A stretch of 64,000 nt of DNA from Jiangella gansuensis DSM 44835 (GTDB taxonomy: Bacteria > Actinomycetota > Actinomycetes > Jiangellales > Jiangellaceae), in the NCBI RefSeq assembly GCF_000515395.1, contig NZ_KI911782.1, forward strand, positions 248,001-312,000, in the 5' to 3' direction. Below the pieces are notes generated by a model. It did no database searches. It saw only the letters and a list, made by a program, of their open reading frames with translations, and had not been told where the DNA came from. Positions 42,891 to 51,723 of this stretch are shown here, piece by piece (positions within the stretch are counted from its first letter, which is position 1; each line of letters begins with the position of its first letter). The translations under genes were made by a program, and so were the position numbers.

Positions 42891-44627
42891 GTGGCCATCA
42901 GCGACGAGGTACGCAGGAGCCAGGCCTGGTTCGGCGCCGTCGCCGGCCGTTCCGGCATGATCTACCGGTCCTGGCTGCGCAATCAGGGGTATGGCGCGGA
43001 GGTCTTCGACGGGCGGCCGGTCATCGGCATCGCCTCCACCTGGTCCGAGCTGGCTCCCTGCAACGCACACCTGAACCGGGTGGCCGAGTCGGTGAAGCGC
43101 GGGGTGTGGCAGGCCGGCGGTTTCCCGCTGGAGTTCCCGGTCATGGCCACCGGCGAGACGCTGATGCGCCCGACCGCCATGCTCTACCGCAATCTGCTGG
43201 CCATGCAGGCCGAGGAGCTCATCCGGGCGAATCCGCTGGACGGGGTCGTGCTGCTGTCCGGCTGCGACAAGACCACGCCGGGGCTGCTCATGGGCGCGGC
43301 CAGCGTGGATCTGCCGGCCATCATGGTCACCGGCGGGCCGATGCTCAACGGCAAGTTCCGCGGCGAGGACGTCGGCTCCGGCACCCATGTCTGGAAGTTC
43401 GAGGAGGACCTCAAGGCCGGCCGGATGACCCAGGAGGAGTGCTTCGTCGCCGAGGGCTGCATGGCCCGGTCCAACGGCCACTGCATGACCATGGGCACCG
43501 CCTCGACGATGGCCTGCATGGCCGAGGCGCTGGGCATGCAGCTTCCCGGCTCCGCCACCTGGCCGGCCGTCGACGCACGCCGGTTCGAGGTGGCGCAGCA
43601 GGCCGGGCGGCGCATCGTCGCCATGGTCGACGAGGACCTGCGGCCCAGCGCCGTCATGACCCGGGCGGCGTTCGAGAACGCGATCCGCGCCAATGCCGCC
43701 ATCGGCGGGTCCACGAACGCGATCGTGCACCTGACCGCGCTGGCCGGGCGGCTCGGCGTCGAGCTCGGCCTCGACGACTTCGACGAGCTGGCCCGGCCGG
43801 TACCTACCATCGTCGACCTGATGCCGTCGGGTCGGTTCCTGATGGAGGACTTCTGCTACGCGGGCGGGCTGCCGGTGGTGCTGCGCGAACTCGCCGAGGC
43901 GGGGCTGCTCGACGGCGACGCGCACACCGTCACCGGGCAGAGCATCGGCGCGAACGTCGCCGCCGCAGAGTGCTGGAACCGCGAGGTCATCCGGCCGCTG
44001 GCCGAACCGCTGCAGGAGGCCGGCACCGGCACCGCGGTGCTGCGCGGCAACCTGGCACCGGGCGGCGCCGTCATCAAACAGTCGGCCGCCTCGCCGGGGC
44101 TGCTGACGCACACCGGCCGGGCCGTCGTGTTCGACACACCCGAGGACTACCACGCCGTCTGCGACGACCCCGACCTCGACATCGCCGCCGACGACGTCAT
44201 CGTCATCCGCGGTGCCGGCCCGCGCGGCTATCCGGGCATGCCCGAGGTCGCCAACGTCCCCATCCCCACGAAGCTGCTGCGCGCGGGCGTCACCGACATG
44301 GTGCGCATCTGCGACGGCCGGATGAGCGGCACCGGCTACGGGACGGTCGTGCTGCACGTGACGCCGGAGGCTGCGGTCGGCGGCCCGCTGGCGTTCGTCC
44401 GCACCGGCGACACCGTGACGCTCGACGTGCCGGCCCGCTCGCTCACCGTCGACGTGCCCGACGACGAGCTGGAACGCCGGCGTGCGGCGTGGAAGCCACC
44501 GGAACCGGCGCACGCCTCCGGTTACGGCTGGCTGTACACCCAGCACGTGCTGCAGGCCGACCAGGGCGCGGACTTCGACTTCCTGGTGGGTGCCCGGGGC
44601 GCGGCGGTCCCGCGCGAGTCACACTGA
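42891..44627 (+). CDS. IlvD/Edd-family sugar-acid dehydratase (xylonate/arabinonate dehydratase type)
   Basis: This 578-residue protein has a GTG start after GAGAGGTG. It has the iron-sulfur and magnesium sites of the family: PCNAHLNRVAE, LSGCDKTTPG, EGCMARSNGHCMTMGTAS, GGSTNAIVH, CDGRMSGTGYG. Members remove water from aldonic acids to give 2-keto-3-deoxy acids. With the FAH-type dehydratase next door it fits the Weimberg route from xylonate (or arabinonate) to 2-oxoglutarate semialdehyde. Exact sugar specificity cannot be read; co-regulation with xylA points to xylose. Confidence 0.93.
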   Translation: MAISDEVRRSQAWFGAVAGRSGMIYRSWLRNQGYGAEVFDGRPVIGIASTWSELAPCNAHLNRVAESVKRGVWQAGGFPLEFPVMATGETLMRPTAMLYRNLLAMQAEELIRANPLDGVVLLSGCDKTTPGLLMGAASVDLPAIMVTGGPMLNGKFRGEDVGSGTHVWKFEEDLKAGRMTQEECFVAEGCMARSNGHCMTMGTASTMACMAEALGMQLPGSATWPAVDARRFEVAQQAGRRIVAMVDEDLRPSAVMTRAAFENAIRANAAIGGSTNAIVHLTALAGRLGVELGLDDFDELARPVPTIVDLMPSGRFLMEDFCYAGGLPVVLRELAEAGLLDGDAHTVTGQSIGANVAAAECWNREVIRPLAEPLQEAGTGTAVLRGNLAPGGAVIKQSAASPGLLTHTGRAVVFDTPEDYHAVCDDPDLDIAADDVIVIRGAGPRGYPGMPEVANVPIPTKLLRAGVTDMVRICDGRMSGTGYGTVVLHVTPEAAVGGPLAFVRTGDTVTLDVPARSLTVDVPDDELERRRAAWKPPEPAHASGYGWLYTQHVLQADQGADFDFLVGARGAAVPRESH

Positions 44628-44654
44628 AGCTCCCCACGACGGACGGAGATCACC

Positions 44655-45578
44655 GTGCTGCTGGTCAGGTTCGCCACCCCCGACACCGCGACAGCCCGTA
44701 TCGGCGTACTGGACGCAGGCACCGTCACCGAGCTCGACGGTGTCGGCTCGCTCGCCGAACTGTGGCGGCTGCCGATGGCCGAGCTGCGGGCGAAGGTCGA
44801 GGCGCCGAGTGGACCCGCCGTCGATGTCCACCAGGTAGCGCTGCTGCCGCCCGTCGACGGCGGCACCGAGGTGTGGGCGTGCGGCGTCACGTACAAGGTC
44901 TCGGAGGAGGCCCGCATCGAGGAGAGTGAGCGCGCCGCCTCCGTCTACGAGCTGGTGTACGACGCCGAACGGCCCGAACTGTTCTTCAAGTCCGTGGCGT
45001 GGCGGGTGGTCGGCGACGGCGAGCCCATCGCCGTCCGGGCCGACTCCCGCATCGACGTGCCCGAGCCGGAGGTCGCCGTCGTCGTCAACGCGCACGGCGA
45101 GATCGTCGGCTACACGGTGTGCAACGACGTCTCGTCACGGACCATCGAGGGCGAGAACCCGCTCTACCTGCCGCAGGCCAAGTCGTATCTCGGCGCCTGC
45201 GCCGTCGGCCCCGGCATCCGGCCGGCCTGGGAGGTAGCCGACTCGTACGCCCTCACCGTGTCCATGACCATCAGCCGCGACGGCGCCACCGAGTGGGAGG
45301 GGACCGCCGGAACCCACCAGTTGCGCCGCCGTTTCGACGAGCTGGCGTCGTTCCTCACCCGGGCCGACGCGCACCCCGACGGCGCCGTGCTGTCCACCGG
45401 TACCTGCCTGGTGCCGGCCGCGCCCTGGACGCTCACCACCGGTCACGTCGTGTGCATCGAGGTCAGCGACGTCGGCGCGCTGACCAACCCGGTGGTGGAG
45501 GGGCTCGACGCGATGACGTGGCTGGTCGACGCCCGCGACGACGTCCGGCTCCGGGCCGCGGCCGCGTCACGGACATGA
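44655..45578 (+). CDS. FAH-family 2-keto-3-deoxy-pentonate dehydratase
   Basis: This 307-residue protein has a GTG start. The fumarylacetoacetate hydrolase fold is shown by WACGVTYKVS, the metal ligands in VPEPEVAVVVN and the strongly diagnostic CNDVSSRTIEGENPLYLPQAK region (given here only in part as NDVSSRTIEGENPLYLPQAK). This branch includes 2-dehydro-3-deoxy-arabinonate dehydratases, which make 2,5-dioxopentanoate. It lies 27 bp after the aldonate dehydratase and overlaps the LacI gene by 4 bp. Confidence 0.9.
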   Translation: MLLVRFATPDTATARIGVLDAGTVTELDGVGSLAELWRLPMAELRAKVEAPSGPAVDVHQVALLPPVDGGTEVWACGVTYKVSEEARIEESERAASVYELVYDAERPELFFKSVAWRVVGDGEPIAVRADSRIDVPEPEVAVVVNAHGEIVGYTVCNDVSSRTIEGENPLYLPQAKSYLGACAVGPGIRPAWEVADSYALTVSMTISRDGATEWEGTAGTHQLRRRFDELASFLTRADAHPDGAVLSTGTCLVPAAPWTLTTGHVVCIEVSDVGALTNPVVEGLDAMTWLVDARDDVRLRAAAASRT

Positions 45579-46576
45579 CCACCCGGGTCACCATCGCCGA
45601 CATCGCCCGCGAGGCCGGCGTATCGGAGGCGACGGTCAGCAAGGTGCTGAACGGCCGTCACGAGGTCGCGCCGGCCACCCGGTCGCGGGTGCAGGGCCTG
45701 CTGGAGGCCCGCGGCTACGAGCGGCGCGGCATGCGGCTCGAACGCCCGGCGGCCGGGCTCGTCGACCTCGTCACCTCCGAGCTCAACACCCCGTGGGCGA
45801 TGGAGGTGCTGCAGGGCGCGGAGCAGGAGGCCCGCCGGGCCGGCGCGGCCGTCGTCGTCACCGCCACCGAGGGCCGCGACGACGACAGCTGGCTCGAACG
45901 GGTCACCGCCCGCCGCACCGACGGCGTCCTGCTCGCGCTCTCGCCGCTGGCACCGGCGGCGGCCCGCAGACTGACCGCAGCCGGGACCCCGTTCGTGCTG
46001 GTCGACCCGGTCGGCGGGTTCGACCCCTCGGTCCCCACCATCGGGGTCACCAACTGGGCCGGCGGGCTGGCGGCCACCGAACACCTCATCGGGCTCGGGC
46101 ACCGGCGCGTCAGCGTCATCACCGGCCCGCCGGACCTCGTCTGCAGCCAGCAACGCCTCGACGGGTACCGGGCCGCGCTCGGCCGGGCCGGCATCGCCGT
46201 CGACGACACCCTGATCCGGTACGGCGACTTCCGTGCCGACGGCGGCGCCCGAGAAGTGGCCGCCCTGCTCGACCTGCCCGAACCGCCCACCGCCGTGTTC
46301 GCCGGGTCGGACCTGCAGGCCACCGGCGTCTACGCGGAGGCGCACCGGCGCGGGCTGCGCATCCCCGACCAGCTCAGCGTCGTCGGCTTCGACGACGTCG
46401 CCCTCTGCGAGTGGGTGTCGCCGGCACTGACCACCGTGCGCCAGCCCCTCACGGAGATGGCCCGTATCGCCATCCGCACCGTCCTGGACCGTCCCGGCAC
46501 CGGCCAGCCGCTGCGCATCGAGCTGGCCACCACGCTCGTGACCAGGGAAAGCACGGCGGCACCGGCCCGGTCCTGA
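45575..46576 (+). CDS. LacI-family transcriptional regulator
   Basis: This 333-residue regulator has an N-terminal helix-turn-helix and hinge (VTIADIAREAGVSEATVSKVLNGR, quoted in part) and a periplasmic-binding-protein-like sugar domain (about 60-325). Last gene of the dehydratase operon, ATGA overlap with the FAH gene. It most likely binds the two CCGAAA/TTTCGG palindromes between xylA and the dehydratase, with a pentose or aldonate as inducer. Confidence 0.95.
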   Translation: MTTRVTIADIAREAGVSEATVSKVLNGRHEVAPATRSRVQGLLEARGYERRGMRLERPAAGLVDLVTSELNTPWAMEVLQGAEQEARRAGAAVVVTATEGRDDDSWLERVTARRTDGVLLALSPLAPAAARRLTAAGTPFVLVDPVGGFDPSVPTIGVTNWAGGLAATEHLIGLGHRRVSVITGPPDLVCSQQRLDGYRAALGRAGIAVDDTLIRYGDFRADGGAREVAALLDLPEPPTAVFAGSDLQATGVYAEAHRRGLRIPDQLSVVGFDDVALCEWVSPALTTVRQPLTEMARIAIRTVLDRPGTGQPLRIELATTLVTRESTAAPARS

Positions 46577-46680
46577 AATTCTTGGAAGAAATCTCCCGCT
46601 CGATGTCGAGGGCCCGGCCGCGGCGCCGACGTACCCGGTGAGAGCTCGCCCACCGGGGCGGCCGCGAGAGGGAGACCACG

Positions 46681-48009
46681 ATGACCATCACTGCCGTTGC
46701 GGACCAGCGTTCCGCGGCCCGCGAGCTGCGCCCCGTCGTCGACGGTGCCGTCCACCTGCCCGGTGAGCCCGGTTACGACGAGCACCGCCGTCCGCTGATG
46801 CCGACCCTGGACCCGCGGCCCGCCCTGGTGGTGGAGGCCGTGACGCCCGCCGACGTCCAGGCGGCCGTCCGGGCCGCCCGCGAGCACGACCTGCCGTTCT
46901 CGGTCCAGGCGACCGGCCACGGCACCTACGTGCCGAACGACGGCGGCCTGCTGCTCAAGACCACCGCGATGAACACCGTGCGGATCGACCCGCACCTGCG
47001 GATCGCCAAGGTCCGGCCCGGCGCGGTCTGGGGCGACGTGCTCGCCGCCGCGGCGCCGTACGGGCTAGCTCCGCTGTCCGGCTCGTCCGCCACCGTCGGC
47101 GTGACCGGATACACCCTGGGCGGCGGCATGGGCTGGCTGGCCCGTCGGTACGGCTTCGCTGCCGACAGCGTGCTGAGCGCCGAGGTCGTCACCCCCGATG
47201 GGCGGCGCGTCATCGCCGACTCGCACTACAACACCGACCTGTTCTGGGCGCTGCGCGGTGGCGGCGGGAACTTCGGCGTCGTCACGTCGCTGACGTTCCG
47301 GCTCTACCCGGTGGCGCAGGTGTACGGCGGCATCTCGTGGTTCCCCGCCGACCGGGCCGCGTCCGTGCTGCGCACGTACCGCGACTGGGCCGGTTCGGCC
47401 CCGGACGAGCTGAGCACCGCCGTCGTCCTGAGCCGCATCCCCGACGCCCCGAGCATCCCGGAACCGCTGCGCGGCTGGCGTGCCGTCGGGATCAAGGCCA
47501 TGTACACCGGCGACGCCGAGACCGCCGAGGGGCTGCTGCGCCCGTTGCGGGACGCCGCCGGCCCGGCACTCGTCGACGGCTACCGGACGATGGCCTACGC
47601 CGACGCTGCCATGGGCGGCACCCCGGCCCGCTTCTTCGACTTCTTCCCGGAGCTCGGCGACGAGGTCGTGGACACCCTGGTGCACGCCGCCGACCGCCCG
47701 GGTGGCATCGGCCCCACGGTCGAGATCCGGCACTGGGCCGGCGCCACCGGCCGTCCCGGCCCCGGAGCCGGCCCGGTCAGCCACCGCGGCGTGTCGTTCA
47801 GTGTCATCGTCGACCAGCCGGAACTGTCCGTCACCGACCGGCTGCGCCCGCACGGCATCGGCGGGTCGTTCCGCAACTTCCTGGCCGACACGAGCCGGAC
47901 GGCAACCGCCTACACCGCCGCCGACTGGGCCCGGCTGCGCGAGGTGAAGCGCTCCTACGACCCCCACAACGTCTTCCACCTCGGCCACGACATCCCGCCC
48001 GCCGCGTGA
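46681..48009 (+). CDS. FAD-binding oxidoreductase (berberine-bridge/PCMH family)
   Basis: This 442-residue flavoenzyme has GAGAGGGAG upstream of the ATG. The PCMH FAD domain shows VQATGHGTYVPNDGG (the His would link FAD covalently), LSGSSATVGVTGYTLGGGMGWLARR and WALRGGGGNFGVVT. The C-terminal BBE motif SYDPHNVFHLGH is present. No signal peptide. Some relatives oxidise aldoses to lactones; next to the pentose operon such a role is possible but not shown. Confidence 0.92.
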   Translation: MTITAVADQRSAARELRPVVDGAVHLPGEPGYDEHRRPLMPTLDPRPALVVEAVTPADVQAAVRAAREHDLPFSVQATGHGTYVPNDGGLLLKTTAMNTVRIDPHLRIAKVRPGAVWGDVLAAAAPYGLAPLSGSSATVGVTGYTLGGGMGWLARRYGFAADSVLSAEVVTPDGRRVIADSHYNTDLFWALRGGGGNFGVVTSLTFRLYPVAQVYGGISWFPADRAASVLRTYRDWAGSAPDELSTAVVLSRIPDAPSIPEPLRGWRAVGIKAMYTGDAETAEGLLRPLRDAAGPALVDGYRTMAYADAAMGGTPARFFDFFPELGDEVVDTLVHAADRPGGIGPTVEIRHWAGATGRPGPGAGPVSHRGVSFSVIVDQPELSVTDRLRPHGIGGSFRNFLADTSRTATAYTAADWARLREVKRSYDPHNVFHLGHDIPPAA

Positions 48010-48010
48010 G

Positions 48011-48991
48011 CTACAGCGCGGCGACGGCGCGGACGCGGTCGAGCCGCTCCCGCCACCAGGCGACGCGGTCCGGGTCGCGCTGCCGGAACGCGTCCAGCCG
48101 GTCCGGATCCGGCGCCGGAACCGACCCCGTCGCCGGCACCGGGAGCCACCCGTCGACCGGCCGGAGCGCAGCGCCGTCCGCGACCACGTCGCCGTCCAGG
48201 AGAGACAGCGTCCCGAGCCCGCAGGCGAAGTCCAGCTCCGGCAGCGCACCGGCCAGGGCCAGCTGCGCGGCCAGACCGACACTGGTCTCCAGCGCCGACG
48301 ACACGACGCACGGCAGCCCGGCCGCGGCGGCGACGTCCAGCGACCGGCGCACGCCGCCCAGCGGTGTGCACTTGATGACGGCGACGTCGGCGGCTCGGGC
48401 CACCGCAACCCGTAACGGGTCCTCCGCCCGGCGGATCGACTCGTCGGCGGCGATCCGGACGTCCACCGTGCGGCGCACCGCGGCGAGCTCGTCGACGGTC
48501 CCGCAGGGCTGCTCGACGTACTCCAGGCCGCCTGCCGCCCGGTCGAGCCGCCGGATGTGCGCGATGGCGGTGTCGACGTCCCAGACAGCGTTCGCGTCGA
48601 CCCGGACCGCACCGGCCGGACCGAGAGCGGCGCGCACCGCCTCGACCCGCGCCAGGTCCTCCGCCAGTGAGCCGGGGTGGTCGGCGACCTTGACCTTCGC
48701 CGTCGTGCACCCGGACTCCGCGACGATGCGATGCGCGTGCTCGGGCCCGACGGCCGGCACGGTGCAGTTGACCGGGACGCGGTCGCGGACCGGCTCCGGC
48801 CAGCCGGTGGTGCACTGCTCGACCGCGGTGGCCAGCCACCCGGCCGCCTCGGCGTCGTCGTAGTCGTCGAACGGGCAGAAGTCGCCCCACCCGGCCGGAC
48901 CCTCGATCAGCATGCCCTCGCGGACGGTGATGCCCCGGAACCGGGTGCGCATCGGGATCGCATAGACGACCGCCCCGGCGTAGTCGGGCAT
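48011..48991 (-). CDS. menC: o-Succinylbenzoate synthase
   Basis: This 326-residue enolase-superfamily enzyme of menaquinone synthesis dehydrates SHCHC to o-succinylbenzoate. The catalytic lysine is in TTAKVKVAD, metal ligands in VDANAVWD, YVEQPC and AADES, and the second lysine in VIKCTPLGG. Length and order fit the short actinobacterial MenC. It ends 1 bp from the convergent oxidase stop and is followed upstream by vapBC; no other men genes are in the window. Confidence 0.94.
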   Translation of the reverse strand: MPDYAGAVVYAIPMRTRFRGITVREGMLIEGPAGWGDFCPFDDYDDAEAAGWLATAVEQCTTGWPEPVRDRVPVNCTVPAVGPEHAHRIVAESGCTTAKVKVADHPGSLAEDLARVEAVRAALGPAGAVRVDANAVWDVDTAIAHIRRLDRAAGGLEYVEQPCGTVDELAAVRRTVDVRIAADESIRRAEDPLRVAVARAADVAVIKCTPLGGVRRSLDVAAAAGLPCVVSSALETSVGLAAQLALAGALPELDFACGLGTLSLLDGDVVADGAALRPVDGWLPVPATGSVPAPDPDRLDAFRQRDPDRVAWWRERLDRVRAVAAL

Positions 48992-48993
48992 GG

Positions 48994-49416
48994 TCAGTCA
49001 ACCGAGCCCGCGGGCACGACCCACTCGGTGGCTTGACCGGTGACACCTGCGATCAGGTCGTAATCGGCGTCGTAGTGGACGACGACGGCGTCGTGCACGT
49101 GGGCGCACGCCGCGACGATGAGATCGGCGAGCGAGATGCCGCGATGTTGGCTCACCGCGGCCATACTCCGCTGTGTGTCCAGGGCATGGGACAGGACCTC
49201 GGGTGTTATCGGCAGCTCGCTGTAGGCGCTGATCAGCGCTGACCGCCGTGCTTCGTAGTCGCTGGGCGATGTCGAGCTCCGGAGCACCTCCAAGTCGGTG
49301 ATGGCGCACCGGTAGAGCGGTCGCCCGGCGCCGAGGTCGTCGACACGCTGGAGGACCGCGGGTTTCGCGAGCCGGTGGATCACCGAGGTGTCGAACAGGT
49401 AACCGCTCAGTGCCAC
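48994..49416 (-). CDS. vapC: PIN-domain toxin VapC
   Basis: This 140-residue ribonuclease has acidic active-site residues in [11 protein letters not shown] (D9-like), [11 protein letters not shown] (Glu), and [15 protein letters not shown] with the later [10 protein letters not shown]. It is overlapped by 10 bp with the antitoxin gene ahead of it. A typical type II toxin that cuts tRNA or rRNA when free. Confidence 0.93.
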   Translation of the reverse strand: MALSGYLFDTSVIHRLAKPAVLQRVDDLGAGRPLYRCAITDLEVLRSSTSPSDYEARRSALISAYSELPITPEVLSHALDTQRSMAAVSQHRGISLADLIVAACAHVHDAVVVHYDADYDLIAGVTGQATEWVVPAGSVD

Positions 49417-49613
49417 GCCTGTTCCGCCTCCGCGTCCAGCTCCGCAGGCGTCTTCCCGGTCGCAGCGATGAGTTCGCCGAGGCGACGGCGCGCTTGTTTG
49501 GCCGTGGTGGACCGCAGCGCAGCCTCCACCGTCTCGCGCTTGGTCTTGGTGCCTAGAACCTGTGCGGCCTCGGCCAGCAGGTCTTCGTCGATGTCGATCT
49601 GCGTCTTCGTCAT
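49407..49613 (-). CDS. vapB: VapB-type antitoxin
   Basis: This 68-residue protein has an N-terminal ribbon-helix-helix ([20 protein letters not shown]) and a toxin-wrapping tail. GGAGG precedes the ATG, and TATACT lies further upstream as -10. An inverted repeat over this promoter suggests autoregulation by VapBC. Confidence 0.92.
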   Translation of the reverse strand: MTKTQIDIDEDLLAEAAQVLGTKTKRETVEAALRSTTAKQARRRLGELIAATGKTPAELDAEAEQAWH

Positions 49614-49643
49614 GGAGACCCTCCGGAAGGTATCGTCCTGAGT

Positions 49644-49661
49644 ATATCTCGCAGTGGATAT
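49644..49661. promoter_or_regulatory. Candidate VapBC operator
   Basis: ATATC, 8 bases, GATAT, overlapping the TATACT -10 on the minus strand, 31 bp before vapB. Confidence 0.5.
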
Positions 49662-49724
49662 CTGCCAGCCGATGTCTGCGCGCTGGGGCGTTTATGCGGG
49701 TCGCCGCTGGACACCGTACGTTTG

Positions 49725-51131
49725 ATGGACTGGATCTGGGTCGAGGGCTACTGGCTCAGCCGGCTGGTGTTCCAGCGGGCACTGGCCCTCGTGTACCTGA
49801 TGGCGTTCCTCAGCGCCGCGAACCAGTTCCGGGCGCTCATCGGCGAACACGGACTCCTGCCGGTGCCGAGATACCTGGCCCGCACGTCGTTCCGGCGTTC
49901 GCCGAGCCTGTTCCACCTGCACTACTCCGACCGCTTCTTCGCGGCCGTCGCCTGGACCGGCGTCGCCGTGTCGGCGGCGCTGCTGGCCGGGATCGGTGAC
50001 GGCCTCCCGCTGCCGGCACACATCGCCGTGTGGGCGCTGCTGTGGGCGATGTACCTGTCGATCGTGCACGTCGGACAGGTCTGGTACGGCTTCGGCTGGG
50101 AGTCGCTGCTGTGCGAGGTCGGCTTCCTGGCGATCTTCCTCGGCCCGGCGGACGTCGCGCCGCCGCTGCTGGTGCTGCTGGCCCTGTGGTGGGTGCTGTT
50201 CCGGCTGGAGTTCGGCGCCGGGCTGATCAAGCTGCGCGGCGACCGGTGCTGGCGCGACCTGACCTGCCTGTACTACCACCACGAGACCCAGCCGATGCCC
50301 AACCCGTTGAGCCGGACCTTTCACCACCTGCCGCGCTGGATGCACCGCGTCGAGGTGGCGGCCAACCACGTGACCCAGCTCGTGGTGCCGTTCCTGCTCT
50401 TCGTGCCGCAGCCGGTACGGGGCGCGGCCGCCGTCGTCGTCATCGTGACGCAGGGCTGGTTGATGCTCAGCGGCAACTTCGCCTGGCTCAACGCCGTCAC
50501 CATCGTGATCGCGACGACGGCGGTCGGCGACCGGCTGTGGGGGGTGGTGCTGCCGGTGTCGCCGCCGGGCGAGCTGGATCGGCCAGGCTGGTTCCTGGTG
50601 CTGACGGTGCTGCTGGCGGTGGCGATCGTGGTGCTCAGCTACTGGCCGGTGCGCAACCTCCTGTCGCGCGGGCAGCTCATGAACTACAGCTTCAACCCGC
50701 TGCAACTGGTCAACGCGTACGGGGCGTTCGGCAGCATCACCCGTATCCGGCACGAAATCGTCGTCGAGGGCACCGCCGATCCCGAACCCGGCCCCGGCAG
50801 CGAATGGCGCGAGTACGAGTTCAAGGGCAAACCCGGTGACGTGCACCGGCGCCCGCGGCAGGTGGCGCCCTACCATCTGCGCCTGGACTGGCTGATGTGG
50901 TTCGCCGCGCTGTCGCCCGGTTACGGCCAGCCGTGGTTCCCGCTGCTGATGAGCCGGCTGCAGGCGGGCGACCGGACGGTGCTGAAGCTGCTGCGCCACA
51001 ACCCGTTTCCGGACGCGCCGCCGGCGCACGTGCGCGCCCGGCTGTACCGCTACCGGTTCACCGACCGGTCGGAACGACGCGAAACGGGCGCCTGGTGGCA
51101 CCGCACCCTCGTCGGCGACTACCCCTGGTGA
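49725..51131 (+). CDS. Lipase maturation factor-like membrane protein
   Basis: This 468-residue multi-pass protein has LMF1-family features: GLLPVPRYL, FGWESLLCEVGFLAIFLGP, EFGAGLIKLRGDRCWRDLTCLYYHHETQPMPNP (quoted in pieces) and C-terminal HLRLDWLMWFAAL. In animals LMF1 helps lipases fold in the ER; the bacterial role is unknown. Start ATG 49725; a TTG sits one codon earlier. Confidence 0.9.
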   Translation: MDWIWVEGYWLSRLVFQRALALVYLMAFLSAANQFRALIGEHGLLPVPRYLARTSFRRSPSLFHLHYSDRFFAAVAWTGVAVSAALLAGIGDGLPLPAHIAVWALLWAMYLSIVHVGQVWYGFGWESLLCEVGFLAIFLGPADVAPPLLVLLALWWVLFRLEFGAGLIKLRGDRCWRDLTCLYYHHETQPMPNPLSRTFHHLPRWMHRVEVAANHVTQLVVPFLLFVPQPVRGAAAVVVIVTQGWLMLSGNFAWLNAVTIVIATTAVGDRLWGVVLPVSPPGELDRPGWFLVLTVLLAVAIVVLSYWPVRNLLSRGQLMNYSFNPLQLVNAYGAFGSITRIRHEIVVEGTADPEPGPGSEWREYEFKGKPGDVHRRPRQVAPYHLRLDWLMWFAALSPGYGQPWFPLLMSRLQAGDRTVLKLLRHNPFPDAPPAHVRARLYRYRFTDRSERRETGAWWHRTLVGDYPW

Positions 51132-51210
51132 TCCATGATCAACGCGGCTGGGTCCACACGTGCCGGTGCCCCGGACCGCGCGGGTCCGGGGCACAGTGCG
51201 TGGTGAAGGG

Positions 51211-51498
51211 TCAGCCGGCTTGTGCCGCGTACTCGTCCCGGGCCGCTTCGAGCAGGCCGCGCCACGAGTCGACCTCGGGCCGCCGGCGCAGCAGCGCCCG
51301 CCGCTCGCGCTCGGTCATGCCACCCCAGATGCCGAACTCGGTCCGGTTGTCCAAGGCGTCCGCAAGGCACTCGGTGCGGACCGGGCAGCCCAGGCACACC
51401 GCCTTCGCGCGGTTCTGCGCGGCCCCTTGGACGAAGAGCTCGTCAGGCTCACTGGCGCGGCACGCCGCCAAGCTGGTCCAGTCATCGATCCACGTCAT
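51211..51498 (-). CDS. whiB: WhiB-family iron-sulfur regulator (WhiB4/WblA-like by context)
   Basis: This 95-residue protein has the four cluster ligands C13, C35, C38 and C44 (CLGCPVRTEC), followed by the GIWGG turn (56-60) and a basic C-terminal helix. It is divergent from a PASTA penicillin-binding protein gene, with the ArsA-like ATPase pair beyond it, the arrangement known for whiB4/ponA2 in mycobacteria and wblA in streptomycetes. An inverted repeat lies 22 bp before its start. Confidence 0.94.
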   Translation of the reverse strand: MTWIDDWTSLAACRASEPDELFVQGAAQNRAKAVCLGCPVRTECLADALDNRTEFGIWGGMTERERRALLRRRPEVDSWRGLLEAARDEYAAQAG

Positions 51499-51519
51499 CC
51501 GGCTGTCACCCCCGTCAAC

Positions 51520-51535
51520 TTGGTGAACACACCAA
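51520..51535. promoter_or_regulatory. Inverted repeat upstream of whiB
   Basis: TTGGTG, AACA, CACCAA: a perfect 6-bp repeat 22 bp upstream of the whiB start. It could be an operator or a leader hairpin. Confidence 0.4.
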
Positions 51536-51723
51536 AAACCCTCTCTAGTTCACCCCGATGACGTGACGCTATGCAAAGCCGTGGGTCATGACCAGACCCT
51601 AATTGACCGAAACCAATATCAACCGGTCGGCCGATGGCGGGCTGACCGCGAGATCTGGTACATGTATGCGGCCCAGGTCCGTCAGTTACGGATAGTCTGC
51701 CACGACCACGTAAGCTGCCCCTC

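Noticed and set aside
42851-44929. 692-codon plus-strand frame over the dehydratase
   Set aside because: Out of frame with a protein that has complete IlvD motifs; very Arg/Gly-rich, typical shadow.
51546-51723. Plus-strand 62-codon frame between whiB and the PBP gene
   Set aside because: No ribosome site and no protein character; the stretch is better explained as the divergent promoter region of whiB and the PBP gene.
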